Of a stretch of DNA of 64,000 nucleotides, positions 43,280-51,834 are shown one piece after another (position 1 is the stretch's first letter; each line of letters starts with the position of its first letter). The notes below the pieces were generated by a model. It did not search any database and was not told the DNA's origin. It was given only the letters and a program-made list of their open reading frames with translations. This stretch comes from Cyclobacterium sp. SYSU L10401. GTDB lineage: Bacteria > Bacteroidota > Bacteroidia > Cytophagales > Cyclobacteriaceae. A program made the position numbers and the translations under genes. Location of the stretch: contig NZ_WOFO01000001.1 of NCBI RefSeq assembly GCF_010993705.1, positions 958,132 to 1,022,131 on the forward strand, written 5' to 3'.

Positions 43280-45352
43280 TCAAGGCAGATTTTCTGCTTT
43301 TGACAACCAGAGAATGAAGGCATATTCCATGGCCAATTCTTTCAATGCCCTGAACCTGCCCGAAGCACCGCCATGGCCTGCTTCCATATTGGTATGCAGA
43401 AGTAACAGGTTGTCATTGGTTCTTAAGGCTCTTAATTTTGCTACCCATTTCGTAGGCTCCCAATATTGCACCTGACTATCATGAAATCCCGATGTGACCA
43501 GTAGATGGGGGTAGGCTTGCGGCTTTACATTGTCATAGGGTGAGTAAGAAAGGATGTAATCATAGTAAACCTTGTCCTTGGGATTGCCCCACTCATCAAA
43601 TTCCCCAGTGGTAAGGGGAATGCTTTCATCCAGCATGGTAGTCACCACATCTACAAAGGGCACAGCAGCAATTGCCCCATGAAAAAGGTCGGGGCGCATG
43701 TTGATGACAGCACCTACCAATAATCCCCCGGCACTGCCTCCCATGGCGAATAACTTTTTCGGGTGAACATATTTTTGTTCCACCAAATGATCGGCACAGG
43801 CAATGAAATCGGTGAAAGTATTTTTCTTGTGAAGCATTTTCCCCTCTTCATACCAGTGCCTTCCCATTTCCTGACCACCCCTGACATGCGCCATTGCAAA
43901 AACTATCCCCCGGTTTAGCAGACTCAGCCGGTTGGTACTGAAATAGGGGTCTGTACTCAGGCCATAAGCCCCATATCCATACAATAAAAGGGGGTTTCTA
44001 CCTGTTTTGGAAAACAGATCCTTTTTATAAACCAATGAAATGGGTATTTCCTGACCATCTGCTGCCCTCGCCCAGATCCTTTCGGATTGATAAGCCTCAG
44101 GATCGTGACCGCCTACTACTTCCTGTCGCTTCATTAGGGTTTTCTCCCGGCTGTCCATGTGGTAATCGTAAATGGACGAAGGGGTAGTCAGGGAGTTGTA
44201 GCCATAACGGAGCACATCTGTATAGTATTGGGGATTGTTTCCTACCCAAACCGAGTAGGTAGGGTCCTGCATGCTGATGCTGTGATCTTTCCGGCCATCC
44301 CATGACCGGATTTCCAGGCGGCTCAAACCGTTGAAGCGGTTGCTGATTACCAGATGATGCCTGAAAACTTCGAAGGCTTCGAGCAATACATTTTCCCGGA
44401 CGGGAACCAGGTCCTCCCAATTTTGTTTTTCAGGGGCTTCAATCGGTGTTTTTACCAATTTGAAATTTTTAGCTCCATCGGCATTGGTGAGGATAATAAA
44501 ATGTTCCTCATGGTGATCCACCTCATATTCCAGGTCTCTTTCCCTTTTATGGATAATTTTCCAGTCCCCTTCTGCTTCTTCGGCAGGCAGGTACCTGTAT
44601 TCCGTTGATACCGTGCTCTGACTGGCGATGAGCAGGTATTTAGCGGATTTGGATTTTCGCACGCTTACCGTAAATGTATCATCCTTTTCTTCATAAACCA
44701 GGCTGTCCGAAGCCTGATCATCACCCATTACATGTTTGTAAACCTGGAACGGCCGAAGGGACTGAGGGTCTTGCCTGCTGTAGAATAATGTTTTATTATC
44801 ATTGGCCCAGACCATGTTGCCGGTTACTGAATCAAGTTTATCCTCCAGCAATTTGCCGGACTGCAGGTTTTTAAAATAAATGGTATAGATCCTCCTACCC
44901 ACAGCATCTGCTGCGTAGGCGAGCAAAGTCGTGTCTGGAGAGACTGCCAGGGCATTGACATTCATATAGGTTTTGCCTTTGGCCAGTTGATTGACATCCA
45001 ATAATATACTTTCTTTGGCTGACAGATCCCCCTCCTTACGGCAATGAATGGGGTATTCTTTGCCCCTTTTGTACTTTTGGTAGTAGTAAAACCCATTTTT
45101 GAAATAGGGAACGCTGGAATCGTCCTCCTTTATCCTGCTTTTCATTTCCTCAAAAAGCCTGGACTGCAAGGTTTTGGTCGGTAGCAGGCATTTTTCTGTA
45201 TTTTCGTTCTCCTGATTGAGATAATCTATTACTTCCGGGTCCTCCCGTTCTTTCATCCAATAATAATTGTCGGATCGGGTATGTTGATGAAACACAAGGT
45301 CTGTGGGTAATATTTTTGCTGTAGTCGGGGCTGTATTTTTCTGTTTTGCCAT
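43280..45352 (-). CDS. ptrB: oligopeptidase B-like S9 peptidase
   Basis: A 690-residue protein with no signal peptide. An N-terminal seven-blade propeller region (about 75-400) is followed by an alpha/beta hydrolase domain. GGSAGG near residue 543 holds the catalytic Ser, and EAGHGGASGRF near the end holds the His. Acidic residues near SYSPYDNVKPQ and the family layout suggest oligopeptidase B, which cuts short peptides after Lys or Arg. It lies beside the Anbu cluster on the same strand but is 160 bases away. Confidence 0.93.
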   Translation of the reverse strand: MAKQKNTAPTTAKILPTDLVFHQHTRSDNYYWMKEREDPEVIDYLNQENENTEKCLLPTKTLQSRLFEEMKSRIKEDDSSVPYFKNGFYYYQKYKRGKEYPIHCRKEGDLSAKESILLDVNQLAKGKTYMNVNALAVSPDTTLLAYAADAVGRRIYTIYFKNLQSGKLLEDKLDSVTGNMVWANDNKTLFYSRQDPQSLRPFQVYKHVMGDDQASDSLVYEEKDDTFTVSVRKSKSAKYLLIASQSTVSTEYRYLPAEEAEGDWKIIHKRERDLEYEVDHHEEHFIILTNADGAKNFKLVKTPIEAPEKQNWEDLVPVRENVLLEAFEVFRHHLVISNRFNGLSRLEIRSWDGRKDHSISMQDPTYSVWVGNNPQYYTDVLRYGYNSLTTPSSIYDYHMDSREKTLMKRQEVVGGHDPEAYQSERIWARAADGQEIPISLVYKKDLFSKTGRNPLLLYGYGAYGLSTDPYFSTNRLSLLNRGIVFAMAHVRGGQEMGRHWYEEGKMLHKKNTFTDFIACADHLVEQKYVHPKKLFAMGGSAGGLLVGAVINMRPDLFHGAIAAVPFVDVVTTMLDESIPLTTGEFDEWGNPKDKVYYDYILSYSPYDNVKPQAYPHLLVTSGFHDSQVQYWEPTKWVAKLRALRTNDNLLLLHTNMEAGHGGASGRFRALKELAMEYAFILWLSKAENLP

Positions 45353-45481
45353 TTTGCCAAATTGAATTTTTTAATTGGTATTTCCGGGGAATTTTTATAG
45401 ATGTTTTTAATTTATTGCTATATTGAAGGGTTTTCAAACTTTGTTTTACTAAAACCTTTATTTACTTCAACCAACAAAAGT

Positions 45482-45904
45482 ATGGGATTGATTAAAGAAT
45501 TCAAGGATTTTGCTGTCAGAGGCAATGTCGTAGACCTGGCTGTAGCCGTGATCATCGGAGCCGCTTTCGGAAAAGTGGTTTCTTCATTGGTAAATGACAT
45601 CATCATGCCTCCGATTGGGCTATTGGTCGGTGGGGTTGATTTTACCGATCTGGTGATCGTGCTTAAGGAATCTTACCTGGATCCGGAAGGGGCAGAAATC
45701 GCTGCTGTGACCATGAATTATGGTAATTTTCTTCAGTTTGTTGTGGATTTTTCGATAGTCGCATTTGCTGTTTTTATGATCGTTAAGTTGATCAATAACC
45801 TGAAGAGAAAGGAAGAAGCGGCACCTACCCCTCCTCCACCCACAGTGAATAAAACGGAAGTGTTGTTGGAAGAGATCAGAGACCTGTTAAAAAAACAGGA
45901 TTGA
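45482..45904 (+). CDS. mscL: large-conductance mechanosensitive channel
   Basis: A 140-residue protein from the ATG at 45482, giving the canonical start [30 protein letters not shown]. Two membrane helices flank a periplasmic loop, and the C-terminal helical bundle ends [14 protein letters not shown] after a poly-Pro stretch. It opens on membrane stretch to release solutes during osmotic downshock. An upstream in-frame start (45401) would add 27 unsupported residues. Confidence 0.97.
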   Translation: MGLIKEFKDFAVRGNVVDLAVAVIIGAAFGKVVSSLVNDIIMPPIGLLVGGVDFTDLVIVLKESYLDPEGAEIAAVTMNYGNFLQFVVDFSIVAFAVFMIVKLINNLKRKEEAAPTPPPPTVNKTEVLLEEIRDLLKKQD

Positions 45905-45946
45905 TGGCTTGAAATAGTAACCGGTAGGAGGTTAATCAAGGGCCTT

Positions 45947-48043
45947 TTACCGGTTAAATTGGTAACGCAGTTGAAAGGTAGTTTCTGTTATTTCATTTCC
46001 CCTGATTTCCTGAAGTCCTGAGGCGATGGTTTCCCTGTTGGTATAAATGGTTTTAGCCCACCTCAGCCAAAAGGTGATTCGTTGGTTAACCTTGTATTGT
46101 CCCAACAGGTAATACCGGTATCCTTGCCCATATAAGCTGGGGATAGAAAATGCCCACAGCACATTTCTTTCATAGAGGAATTGCCTGTTCTCAAAGTCAT
46201 CGGTATCAAAAAGGGCAATTCTTCCGCTGATTTTCCAGCTACCCATGTTGGCAGTAAGATCTTGCATAATGGCAAAACCATTGCTTTTTTTTCCGTTGAT
46301 CTCAAATGAACTCTGCTGAACCCTGGATTTAAACTGCCACCATTGGCTGGGCTGGTAAGCAAGGCTCCAGACGAAATTTTTTCGCTTCCCTGAGGCAATC
46401 CTATATTGGTTGGTAGTTTGCTCTTCCGAAAGCAGGTTCCTGCTTTTGGTTTCCTCCCTCCATTGAAAAAAGGCTGTAAGTTTTTTGTTTGGCTTGTAGC
46501 TGAAGCGGCTGAGCCATTCATTTCCTGCAGAAGGAGCATATACCCGGAAGCGCAACCAGGGAAAGGTAAAGTAATCGTAATAGGCCGACCAGTTTATTTT
46601 TCTGTTGGGTTTGAAATTGAATCCCAGGTATAATCCTTCTTCATTTATGGGCCTGGACCCTTCAGAAAAAGCATTTCCATAGAAAGAATGGAAATTTCTG
46701 TCAAATCTCCTCCATACCAGAGAGAGGTCGAAGTGGTGGTTTAAACTGCTCATGATTCCAATCACGTGACCTTTTCCCCGGCTTTTTGACAGGGCGGATT
46801 CTGCAAAGAAGTAATGGTTGGAAAAATTATAGGAAAGATAAATGCTGCCGGTAAAATTATTTCTTCCCCTGAATTCAAATTGGTTGTAGACCCTTTCCGC
46901 CGGCAGTATGGACTGGCTGTATATGGTATGCAAAAAATTGGCGCCCAATTGTAGGGCATTGCCGCTACTTCTGTATTGCAGGTTGGTACCAATATTTTGC
47001 TCCCTGGCCTGGCCTTTTCTTTCTATTTCGTTTTGGGTGCGGTGGAGTCCTGAACTGAGCAGGGAGGATAAGTAACTTTCAGCGGTCTCCAGGCTGTCGG
47101 AGATCAGCTGAACATTGGCATCTCTTGGAGCATTGGAATACATGCCGGTCCATTCCCAGTTGTCTTTTTGAAAAGTAACCGCTGCACCTCTGAAAAAGCC
47201 TGCTTCAAGTACAGAGGTATAGGGCCTTAATCCCAATGAGCTTCTCCTTACTGTGGCGATGGTTTCTGCCCCTTTTCCAACAGAAAATCCGGAACCAAAT
47301 ACCAGTCCCTGACCAAACTGAAGTTGATAATCACCTAAGGCCAGGGTTTTCCAGGGCCCTTTGTCATAGAGTACGAAATGAAAGGACATGAAATCAAAAC
47401 CATACCTACGGGATTTGGGCTCCAAAATGAATGGTTCGCCGGCATCTTTGTCTGCTGTTAATCCTATACTGAAATCCCCGGCTTGTTGTAGCCTGAACCT
47501 GGCATACAAATCATCCGGGCTTCCGAGATATCGGCTACTGAGTTGCCCGTTGCTGAGGGTGTCTGGCGGAGTAAACCCTTTTCTGGTTTGCCAAACCCGG
47601 CGATGTCTGAATATCAGGTAGGCATTTTCTGCTTCCTTGAGGCGTTGAAACCCTGGAATTTCAGGATGGGCTGATTGTGTTTGTAGTTGGACAAAAGGGA
47701 GTATGTTTGCTATGGTTTCCAGGTTCCATTCGGGAACGGCCTGCAGCTCGTAAATAGAAATGAAAGGGCCAAAATTCTTTCTGTATTCCAATAGGGATGC
47801 AATTTGTATGGGACTCAGGATATACAATGAGCGGAGCTGTTCGGCCGTGGCCTGTTGCAGGTCCAGTGGGTTTAAGTGTACCTGCAAAAGACTCTCATAA
47901 AGGTCCTCATAGGCAATGTCTTCTTCCTGGAAGGAAAAGCGCTCCTCTACGAAACTTTCCAAATCCAGGTTTCCTGTATTTTGGGCTGGCAGTCGGAAGA
48001 GGATCACCATGGATAGAAAACTTGTAAAAACCAAAAGTTTCAA
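45947..48043 (-). CDS. exported helix-hairpin-helix protein with large barrel-like C-terminus
   Basis: A 698-residue protein with a signal peptide (residues 1 to about 21, ending LPAQ). Residues about 55-120 carry two ComEA-like helix-hairpin-helix units: LNPLDLQQATAEQLRSLYILSPIQIASLLEYR and FISIYELQAVPEWNLETI. The remaining ~570 residues are rich in alternating aromatic and polar strands (YLSYNFSNHYFFAESALS, TFQLRYQFNR at the end), as in an outer-membrane beta-barrel. HhH units usually bind DNA, so a surface or periplasmic DNA role is possible. It overlaps the gene upstream by 4 bases. Confidence 0.85.
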   Translation of the reverse strand: MKLLVFTSFLSMVILFRLPAQNTGNLDLESFVEERFSFQEEDIAYEDLYESLLQVHLNPLDLQQATAEQLRSLYILSPIQIASLLEYRKNFGPFISIYELQAVPEWNLETIANILPFVQLQTQSAHPEIPGFQRLKEAENAYLIFRHRRVWQTRKGFTPPDTLSNGQLSSRYLGSPDDLYARFRLQQAGDFSIGLTADKDAGEPFILEPKSRRYGFDFMSFHFVLYDKGPWKTLALGDYQLQFGQGLVFGSGFSVGKGAETIATVRRSSLGLRPYTSVLEAGFFRGAAVTFQKDNWEWTGMYSNAPRDANVQLISDSLETAESYLSSLLSSGLHRTQNEIERKGQAREQNIGTNLQYRSSGNALQLGANFLHTIYSQSILPAERVYNQFEFRGRNNFTGSIYLSYNFSNHYFFAESALSKSRGKGHVIGIMSSLNHHFDLSLVWRRFDRNFHSFYGNAFSEGSRPINEEGLYLGFNFKPNRKINWSAYYDYFTFPWLRFRVYAPSAGNEWLSRFSYKPNKKLTAFFQWREETKSRNLLSEEQTTNQYRIASGKRKNFVWSLAYQPSQWWQFKSRVQQSSFEINGKKSNGFAIMQDLTANMGSWKISGRIALFDTDDFENRQFLYERNVLWAFSIPSLYGQGYRYYLLGQYKVNQRITFWLRWAKTIYTNRETIASGLQEIRGNEITETTFQLRYQFNR

Positions 48044-48879
48044 GGTGCCGAAAGGTTATAGTTGAAGGAGAAATGATGGGTAAAACCCAGCAGGTAATTG
48101 CGGCTCATGGCATAGTCGACCTGGTACCTTTGGGGTTTGAAACCAATACCAAAAAACAAGTTGTTGGGTTGGGTATTGATGCCTGTCCTTGCCCAAAACC
48201 TTTGATCAAAGTTGTAGGCCAATCCTGCCTTGAACAGTGCAGGAGATTGCAATTCTTTCTCTGTTTCCAGGTTGACCATCAGGTGGTCTGAAGGCCGGTA
48301 GGAGAGGCCTGCTTTCATGGTGGTGGGTAAATAATCGCCGCTGGCCTGGCTCACAGCTGACCGGGTCACATTATACATGTGGGCACCAAAAAACAAGCCT
48401 GGAATAAGCTCTGCTGTTCCCCCAAATTCAACTACCGGCCGGGCACTTCGGCCAAAACCTTCAATATTGGTTTGAAAATAGCTCAGTTTGATCCCCAGGC
48501 TGGCCAAGCCCAGCTGATTGGCCATTCCAATTCCGATTTGTTGTTGGTTAAAAAGGGTACCGCCATAGCTGGAAAGACCGATTCCTATGTTTCCCATATG
48601 CTCCGTTGGAATGGTCATACCGGCCGAAAGGGTGGTCAATTCGTTTAAACCCAATCGGTGATCGTATCCGGCAAAGGCGGTAAGCTCCCCAGGACTGCTC
48701 CCCAGGGCTCCGATATTATTGAAAACCGCCCAGGGATCACTTAGGGTAAGGCTGGCATTTCCAAGTCCCATACTTTGGGCTCCCTTTGGAAAATGATCCA
48801 TACTGTTTTGAGCCCTGGCATTCCCAAACGGCAGGGTAAACAAAAGTATGCTACTCAAAATCCATTTCTCCATGATCAA
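48040..48879 (-). CDS. PorV/PorQ-like outer-membrane protein
   Basis: A 279-residue protein with a signal peptide (about residues 1-23, ending ARAQ). The mature part has repeated beta-strand segments with the pattern GAQSMGLGNASLTLSDPWAVFNNIGALG, typical of the PorV/PorQ/FadL-like barrels of Bacteroidota, and ends in an aromatic strand (GFTHHFSFNYNL). PorV and PorQ act with the type IX secretion system, but this one may be a paralogue of unknown role. The 4-base overlap with the helix-hairpin-helix gene makes them an operon pair. Confidence 0.8.
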   Translation of the reverse strand: MIMEKWILSSILLFTLPFGNARAQNSMDHFPKGAQSMGLGNASLTLSDPWAVFNNIGALGSSPGELTAFAGYDHRLGLNELTTLSAGMTIPTEHMGNIGIGLSSYGGTLFNQQQIGIGMANQLGLASLGIKLSYFQTNIEGFGRSARPVVEFGGTAELIPGLFFGAHMYNVTRSAVSQASGDYLPTTMKAGLSYRPSDHLMVNLETEKELQSPALFKAGLAYNFDQRFWARTGINTQPNNLFFGIGFKPQRYQVDYAMSRNYLLGFTHHFSFNYNLSAP

Positions 48880-48951
48880 AAAAATTGGGGAAAAATAAAT
48901 TCAGAAAGTAATATAATACAAAAAAATGTATTTTTAAAACAAAATGCTGGA

Positions 48952-50403
48952 TTATAATGGAGCCCTTACATTGATAAAAAAATTCCCGGGACCGGTATTG
49001 GTAAATGAATATTCAAAGCGGAATACGGCATCATAGATACCGATAAGGTCGAGGCCCAGACCAAAACCTGACAGGTAACGGTTGGTCAATCGGGCATTTT
49101 CCGGCAGCCGATTGGCATCCCTTACATAGCCCTGGTCAAAATTCGCACTGAGGTAAAGTTGAAAGGGAAAGATTGAAAATTCTTCTATTGGCATAAAATC
49201 AGATATATCGAAGGCTATGTTCAGTAATTCATAGCGCAGACTGTTTTTATGCACAAAGGTTTGCTGACCCTCGATCACATTTACTTCATAACCTCTGATA
49301 AAATCTGGTTTATAGCCAATGCCCCTGACAAGGGTATAAGGTTGCCTTTTACTGAAAAATGCGGAACCTGAAATTCCTGAGGCAAAAAAGAATTTCCCAC
49401 CCAGAGGGGTATATTTGCTGGCCTGAATGGAGAATTCAGTTTCTCCAATATCATCTCCTGAAAAGAGACCATACTGGGACAGGCTCATATCCAATAATGT
49501 ACCCTGAGTTGCATAAGCCACATTATCCCGGTTGTCATGCCTGTATCGGTACGTGGCCTGAAAATATTTCAGTCTTTGGCTTTCATGCGTGAAATAATCA
49601 GGGTTTTGGTCCAGGACATCTTCATGAATACGGGTATTGTGGAAGCCCAAGGTCAGGAAATGGGTATTGTAAAAACTTCCCCGGAAGTTATAGGTTAAAA
49701 AAGCATTGATGGTTTTGCGTAGCACATCCTCCTGCTGGTTTCTGTAAAAAAACTGTTTATTATCTACCGATCTTATGGGGATATTTTTATTGGTATAATA
49801 ATTGAATTTGGCGGCCAGTCCGTGGACCTGGTTTTTATCAAAATAAGGAATGCTGTAATTCAAATCAATGGCTTGTGTAAAACCCAATTGTCCTATGATA
49901 CGGAGTTTTTCATTTCTGCCACCTACGTTATTGTGGTCCAGCTTGATGCCGTAGTTTACCCTTGAAAAATCCCTGTCCTGATTGATCCACCATTCTGAAA
50001 AGTTTCTGTCAGCCAGGTTAAAAATGATGCTAGGTAGAATGTACCACCTTTCTTTCAGGGAAATCAATAATTCTACCTGATCATCTTCCATAAAAAGTGG
50101 AGTAAGGGTAACGGTAGTAAAGAGCTGTAGGTTATAAACTTTTTTTTGATCTGCCAGTAGCAGTTCCACAAAGTCATTCCAATCGTAGACTGCCCCTTCC
50201 TCAATATCCATTTCCCTTAAAATGATCCTTCTTTGGGTTTTTTCATTTCCTACGACAAAAATATTATTCACGGTCACCCGTTCCGGAGGGTTGGATTGCC
50301 CCAGAGAATCCATGACAGGATTGTCCTGAGCCAGTCCCCGCCCGGTTATCAAAAAACATGAAACCAATAGGAAGAAAAGAGAAAATAAAAATTGATTTGT
50401 CAA
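48952..50403 (-). CDS. Omp85-like outer-membrane protein
   Basis: About 483 residues from a TTG start at 50403, which yields a normal signal peptide (NQFLFSLFFLLVSCFLITGRGLAQ). One or two POTRA-like units (VNNIFVVGNEKTQRRIILREMDIEEGAVYDW) precede the barrel, which contains the GYKPDFIRGYEVNVIEG loop resembling the Omp85 VRGY motif, and it ends FFINVRAPL. Possibly a simplified BamA/FhaC-like translocator. The reading frame continues to an ATG at 50517, but that adds a second hydrophobic segment and would overlap the divergent yidD by 38 bases. Confidence 0.8.
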   Translation of the reverse strand: MTNQFLFSLFFLLVSCFLITGRGLAQDNPVMDSLGQSNPPERVTVNNIFVVGNEKTQRRIILREMDIEEGAVYDWNDFVELLLADQKKVYNLQLFTTVTLTPLFMEDDQVELLISLKERWYILPSIIFNLADRNFSEWWINQDRDFSRVNYGIKLDHNNVGGRNEKLRIIGQLGFTQAIDLNYSIPYFDKNQVHGLAAKFNYYTNKNIPIRSVDNKQFFYRNQQEDVLRKTINAFLTYNFRGSFYNTHFLTLGFHNTRIHEDVLDQNPDYFTHESQRLKYFQATYRYRHDNRDNVAYATQGTLLDMSLSQYGLFSGDDIGETEFSIQASKYTPLGGKFFFASGISGSAFFSKRQPYTLVRGIGYKPDFIRGYEVNVIEGQQTFVHKNSLRYELLNIAFDISDFMPIEEFSIFPFQLYLSANFDQGYVRDANRLPENARLTNRYLSGFGLGLDLIGIYDAVFRFEYSFTNTGPGNFFINVRAPL

Positions 50404-50479
50404 TATGACCCGTAAGTTGATAGGTGGATAGAGAACTTTAACGCTATTTTTTATCTTATATGCTATAAATACGATAAAA

Positions 50480-50701
50480 GTGAAGCAAATAGTCAAGAAA
50501 ATCGCAGTATTTCCCATCTTGGTATATCAATATCTCATATCTCCCTTGTTTCCCAGGTCTTGCAGGTATTATCCGACTTGTAGCCAATACATGAAAGAAG
50601 CCATTTTGAAACATGGGGTTTTTAAAGGAGGATGGCTGGGCCTAAAACGAATAGGCAGGTGCCATCCCTGGGGAGGGCAGGGACATGATCCTGTCCCTTG
50701 A
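50480..50701 (+). CDS. yidD: membrane protein insertion efficiency factor YidD
   Basis: A 73-residue protein with the complete YidD signature: [24 protein letters not shown], then [29 protein letters not shown]. It helps YidC insert proteins into the membrane. It is not next to rpmH/rnpA here. The stop lies one base from the convergent lgt end. Confidence 0.97.
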   Translation: MKQIVKKIAVFPILVYQYLISPLFPRSCRYYPTCSQYMKEAILKHGVFKGGWLGLKRIGRCHPWGGQGHDPVP

Positions 50702-50702
50702 T

Positions 50703-51809
50703 TTACTCACCAACAGCTTTTTTCTTTCCGTATTTTAAGGCATAAAACACCAGTCCGATTCCGGCAAGGACCAACGGAATGCTCAGCGCCTGACCCATAT
50801 TGAAGGCCAGGTTGTCCTCAAACTCCACCTGATTTTCCTTGAAAAACTCCCAAACGAACCGCATCCCAAATACGGAAATCAGGAATAGTCCCAGGAATAG
50901 ACCTTCAGGAATAGTAGAAGTGTATTTTTTCCATCCCAGAAACAGGAAAATAAATATCAACAGGTAGGTGATTGATTCGTAGATTTGGGTCGGATGCTTG
51001 GTTATCCCAAAGGTTTTGACCACGGCAAGGTAATGGCTTCCCTGGTCAAGGATTTCCATATTCAGGGGAGCTTCCGGATCCTCCGCCATGTATTTTTTGG
51101 AACTGCTGAACCGGGTTAGTGCATACTTTATGTCTCTTTCCAGCACTCCTCTCAGGTCAGCCTCATCAAAACCCCCCTTGCTGATCTGAATGTCTATGTT
51201 GACCGGAACCTGGCCGGATCCGTTTAGCTCTTCGTTTCTGTCCGAAGGTTTATATGCCGAGATAGACTCAATGGGCAGGTTCATGGTTTGGAGGATTTCC
51301 TCAGTATCTCTGGCAAAGACAAAACCTGAATCTGTGCCGGTAGCTTTGCCCCCGATTTCTGAATTCATAAGGTTGCCGAACCTGATCAGCGCCCCTGTGA
51401 GGGCGACCACTATTACTATCCGGTCCACCACCCAAAGGTAAGATTGGCCAGGAGTCTTTTTGGCATACAGCCAAAGGGCAAAAAGAATCCCTATAGCTGC
51501 CCCATGGCTGGCAAGTCCGCCTTCCCATACCTTGAGGATGTCAACGGGATTACTCAGGTACCTGGCAGGTTCATAGAAGAGTACGTGTCCCAAACGTGCG
51601 CCGATAATGGTAGCCAAAACCATGTAGATGGTCAATCGGTCTACCAGGTTTTCATCCTGACCTTCCTTTTTGAAGAAGTGTACCATGATTTGTTGGGAGA
51701 TGATAAATCCCATGGCGAAAAGAAGACTGTACCAGCGGAGTCTGTCAAAACCTGAAAAAACGGCAGGGTTGGGACTCCAAACCACGTAATACAAAATACT
51801 GTTGATCAT
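50703..51809 (-). CDS. lgt: prolipoprotein diacylglyceryl transferase
   Basis: A 368-residue membrane protein with about seven helices. Conserved marks: RWYSLLFAMGF, WEGGLASHGAAIG (the essential region, about residues 95-107), GNLMNSEIGG and KHPTQIYES. It adds diacylglycerol to the lipobox Cys of exported lipoproteins. About 100 residues (roughly 160-268) sit between GNLMNSE and HPTQ, where shorter Lgt proteins have about 20. This enlarged periplasmic region is a known trait of Bacteroidota forms. Confidence 0.95.
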   Translation of the reverse strand: MINSILYYVVWSPNPAVFSGFDRLRWYSLLFAMGFIISQQIMVHFFKKEGQDENLVDRLTIYMVLATIIGARLGHVLFYEPARYLSNPVDILKVWEGGLASHGAAIGILFALWLYAKKTPGQSYLWVVDRIVIVVALTGALIRFGNLMNSEIGGKATGTDSGFVFARDTEEILQTMNLPIESISAYKPSDRNEELNGSGQVPVNIDIQISKGGFDEADLRGVLERDIKYALTRFSSSKKYMAEDPEAPLNMEILDQGSHYLAVVKTFGITKHPTQIYESITYLLIFIFLFLGWKKYTSTIPEGLFLGLFLISVFGMRFVWEFFKENQVEFEDNLAFNMGQALSIPLVLAGIGLVFYALKYGKKKAVGE

Positions 51810-51834
51810 TGCTTCTGATTTTTTCGCTATTTGC

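Noticed and set aside
45919-45955. AACCGGTA/TACCGGTT inverted repeat between mscL and the helix-hairpin-helix gene
   Set aside because: The repeat is only 8 bases with a 21-base loop and no T-run, and one arm is in the stop region of the minus-strand gene. It does not make a convincing terminator.
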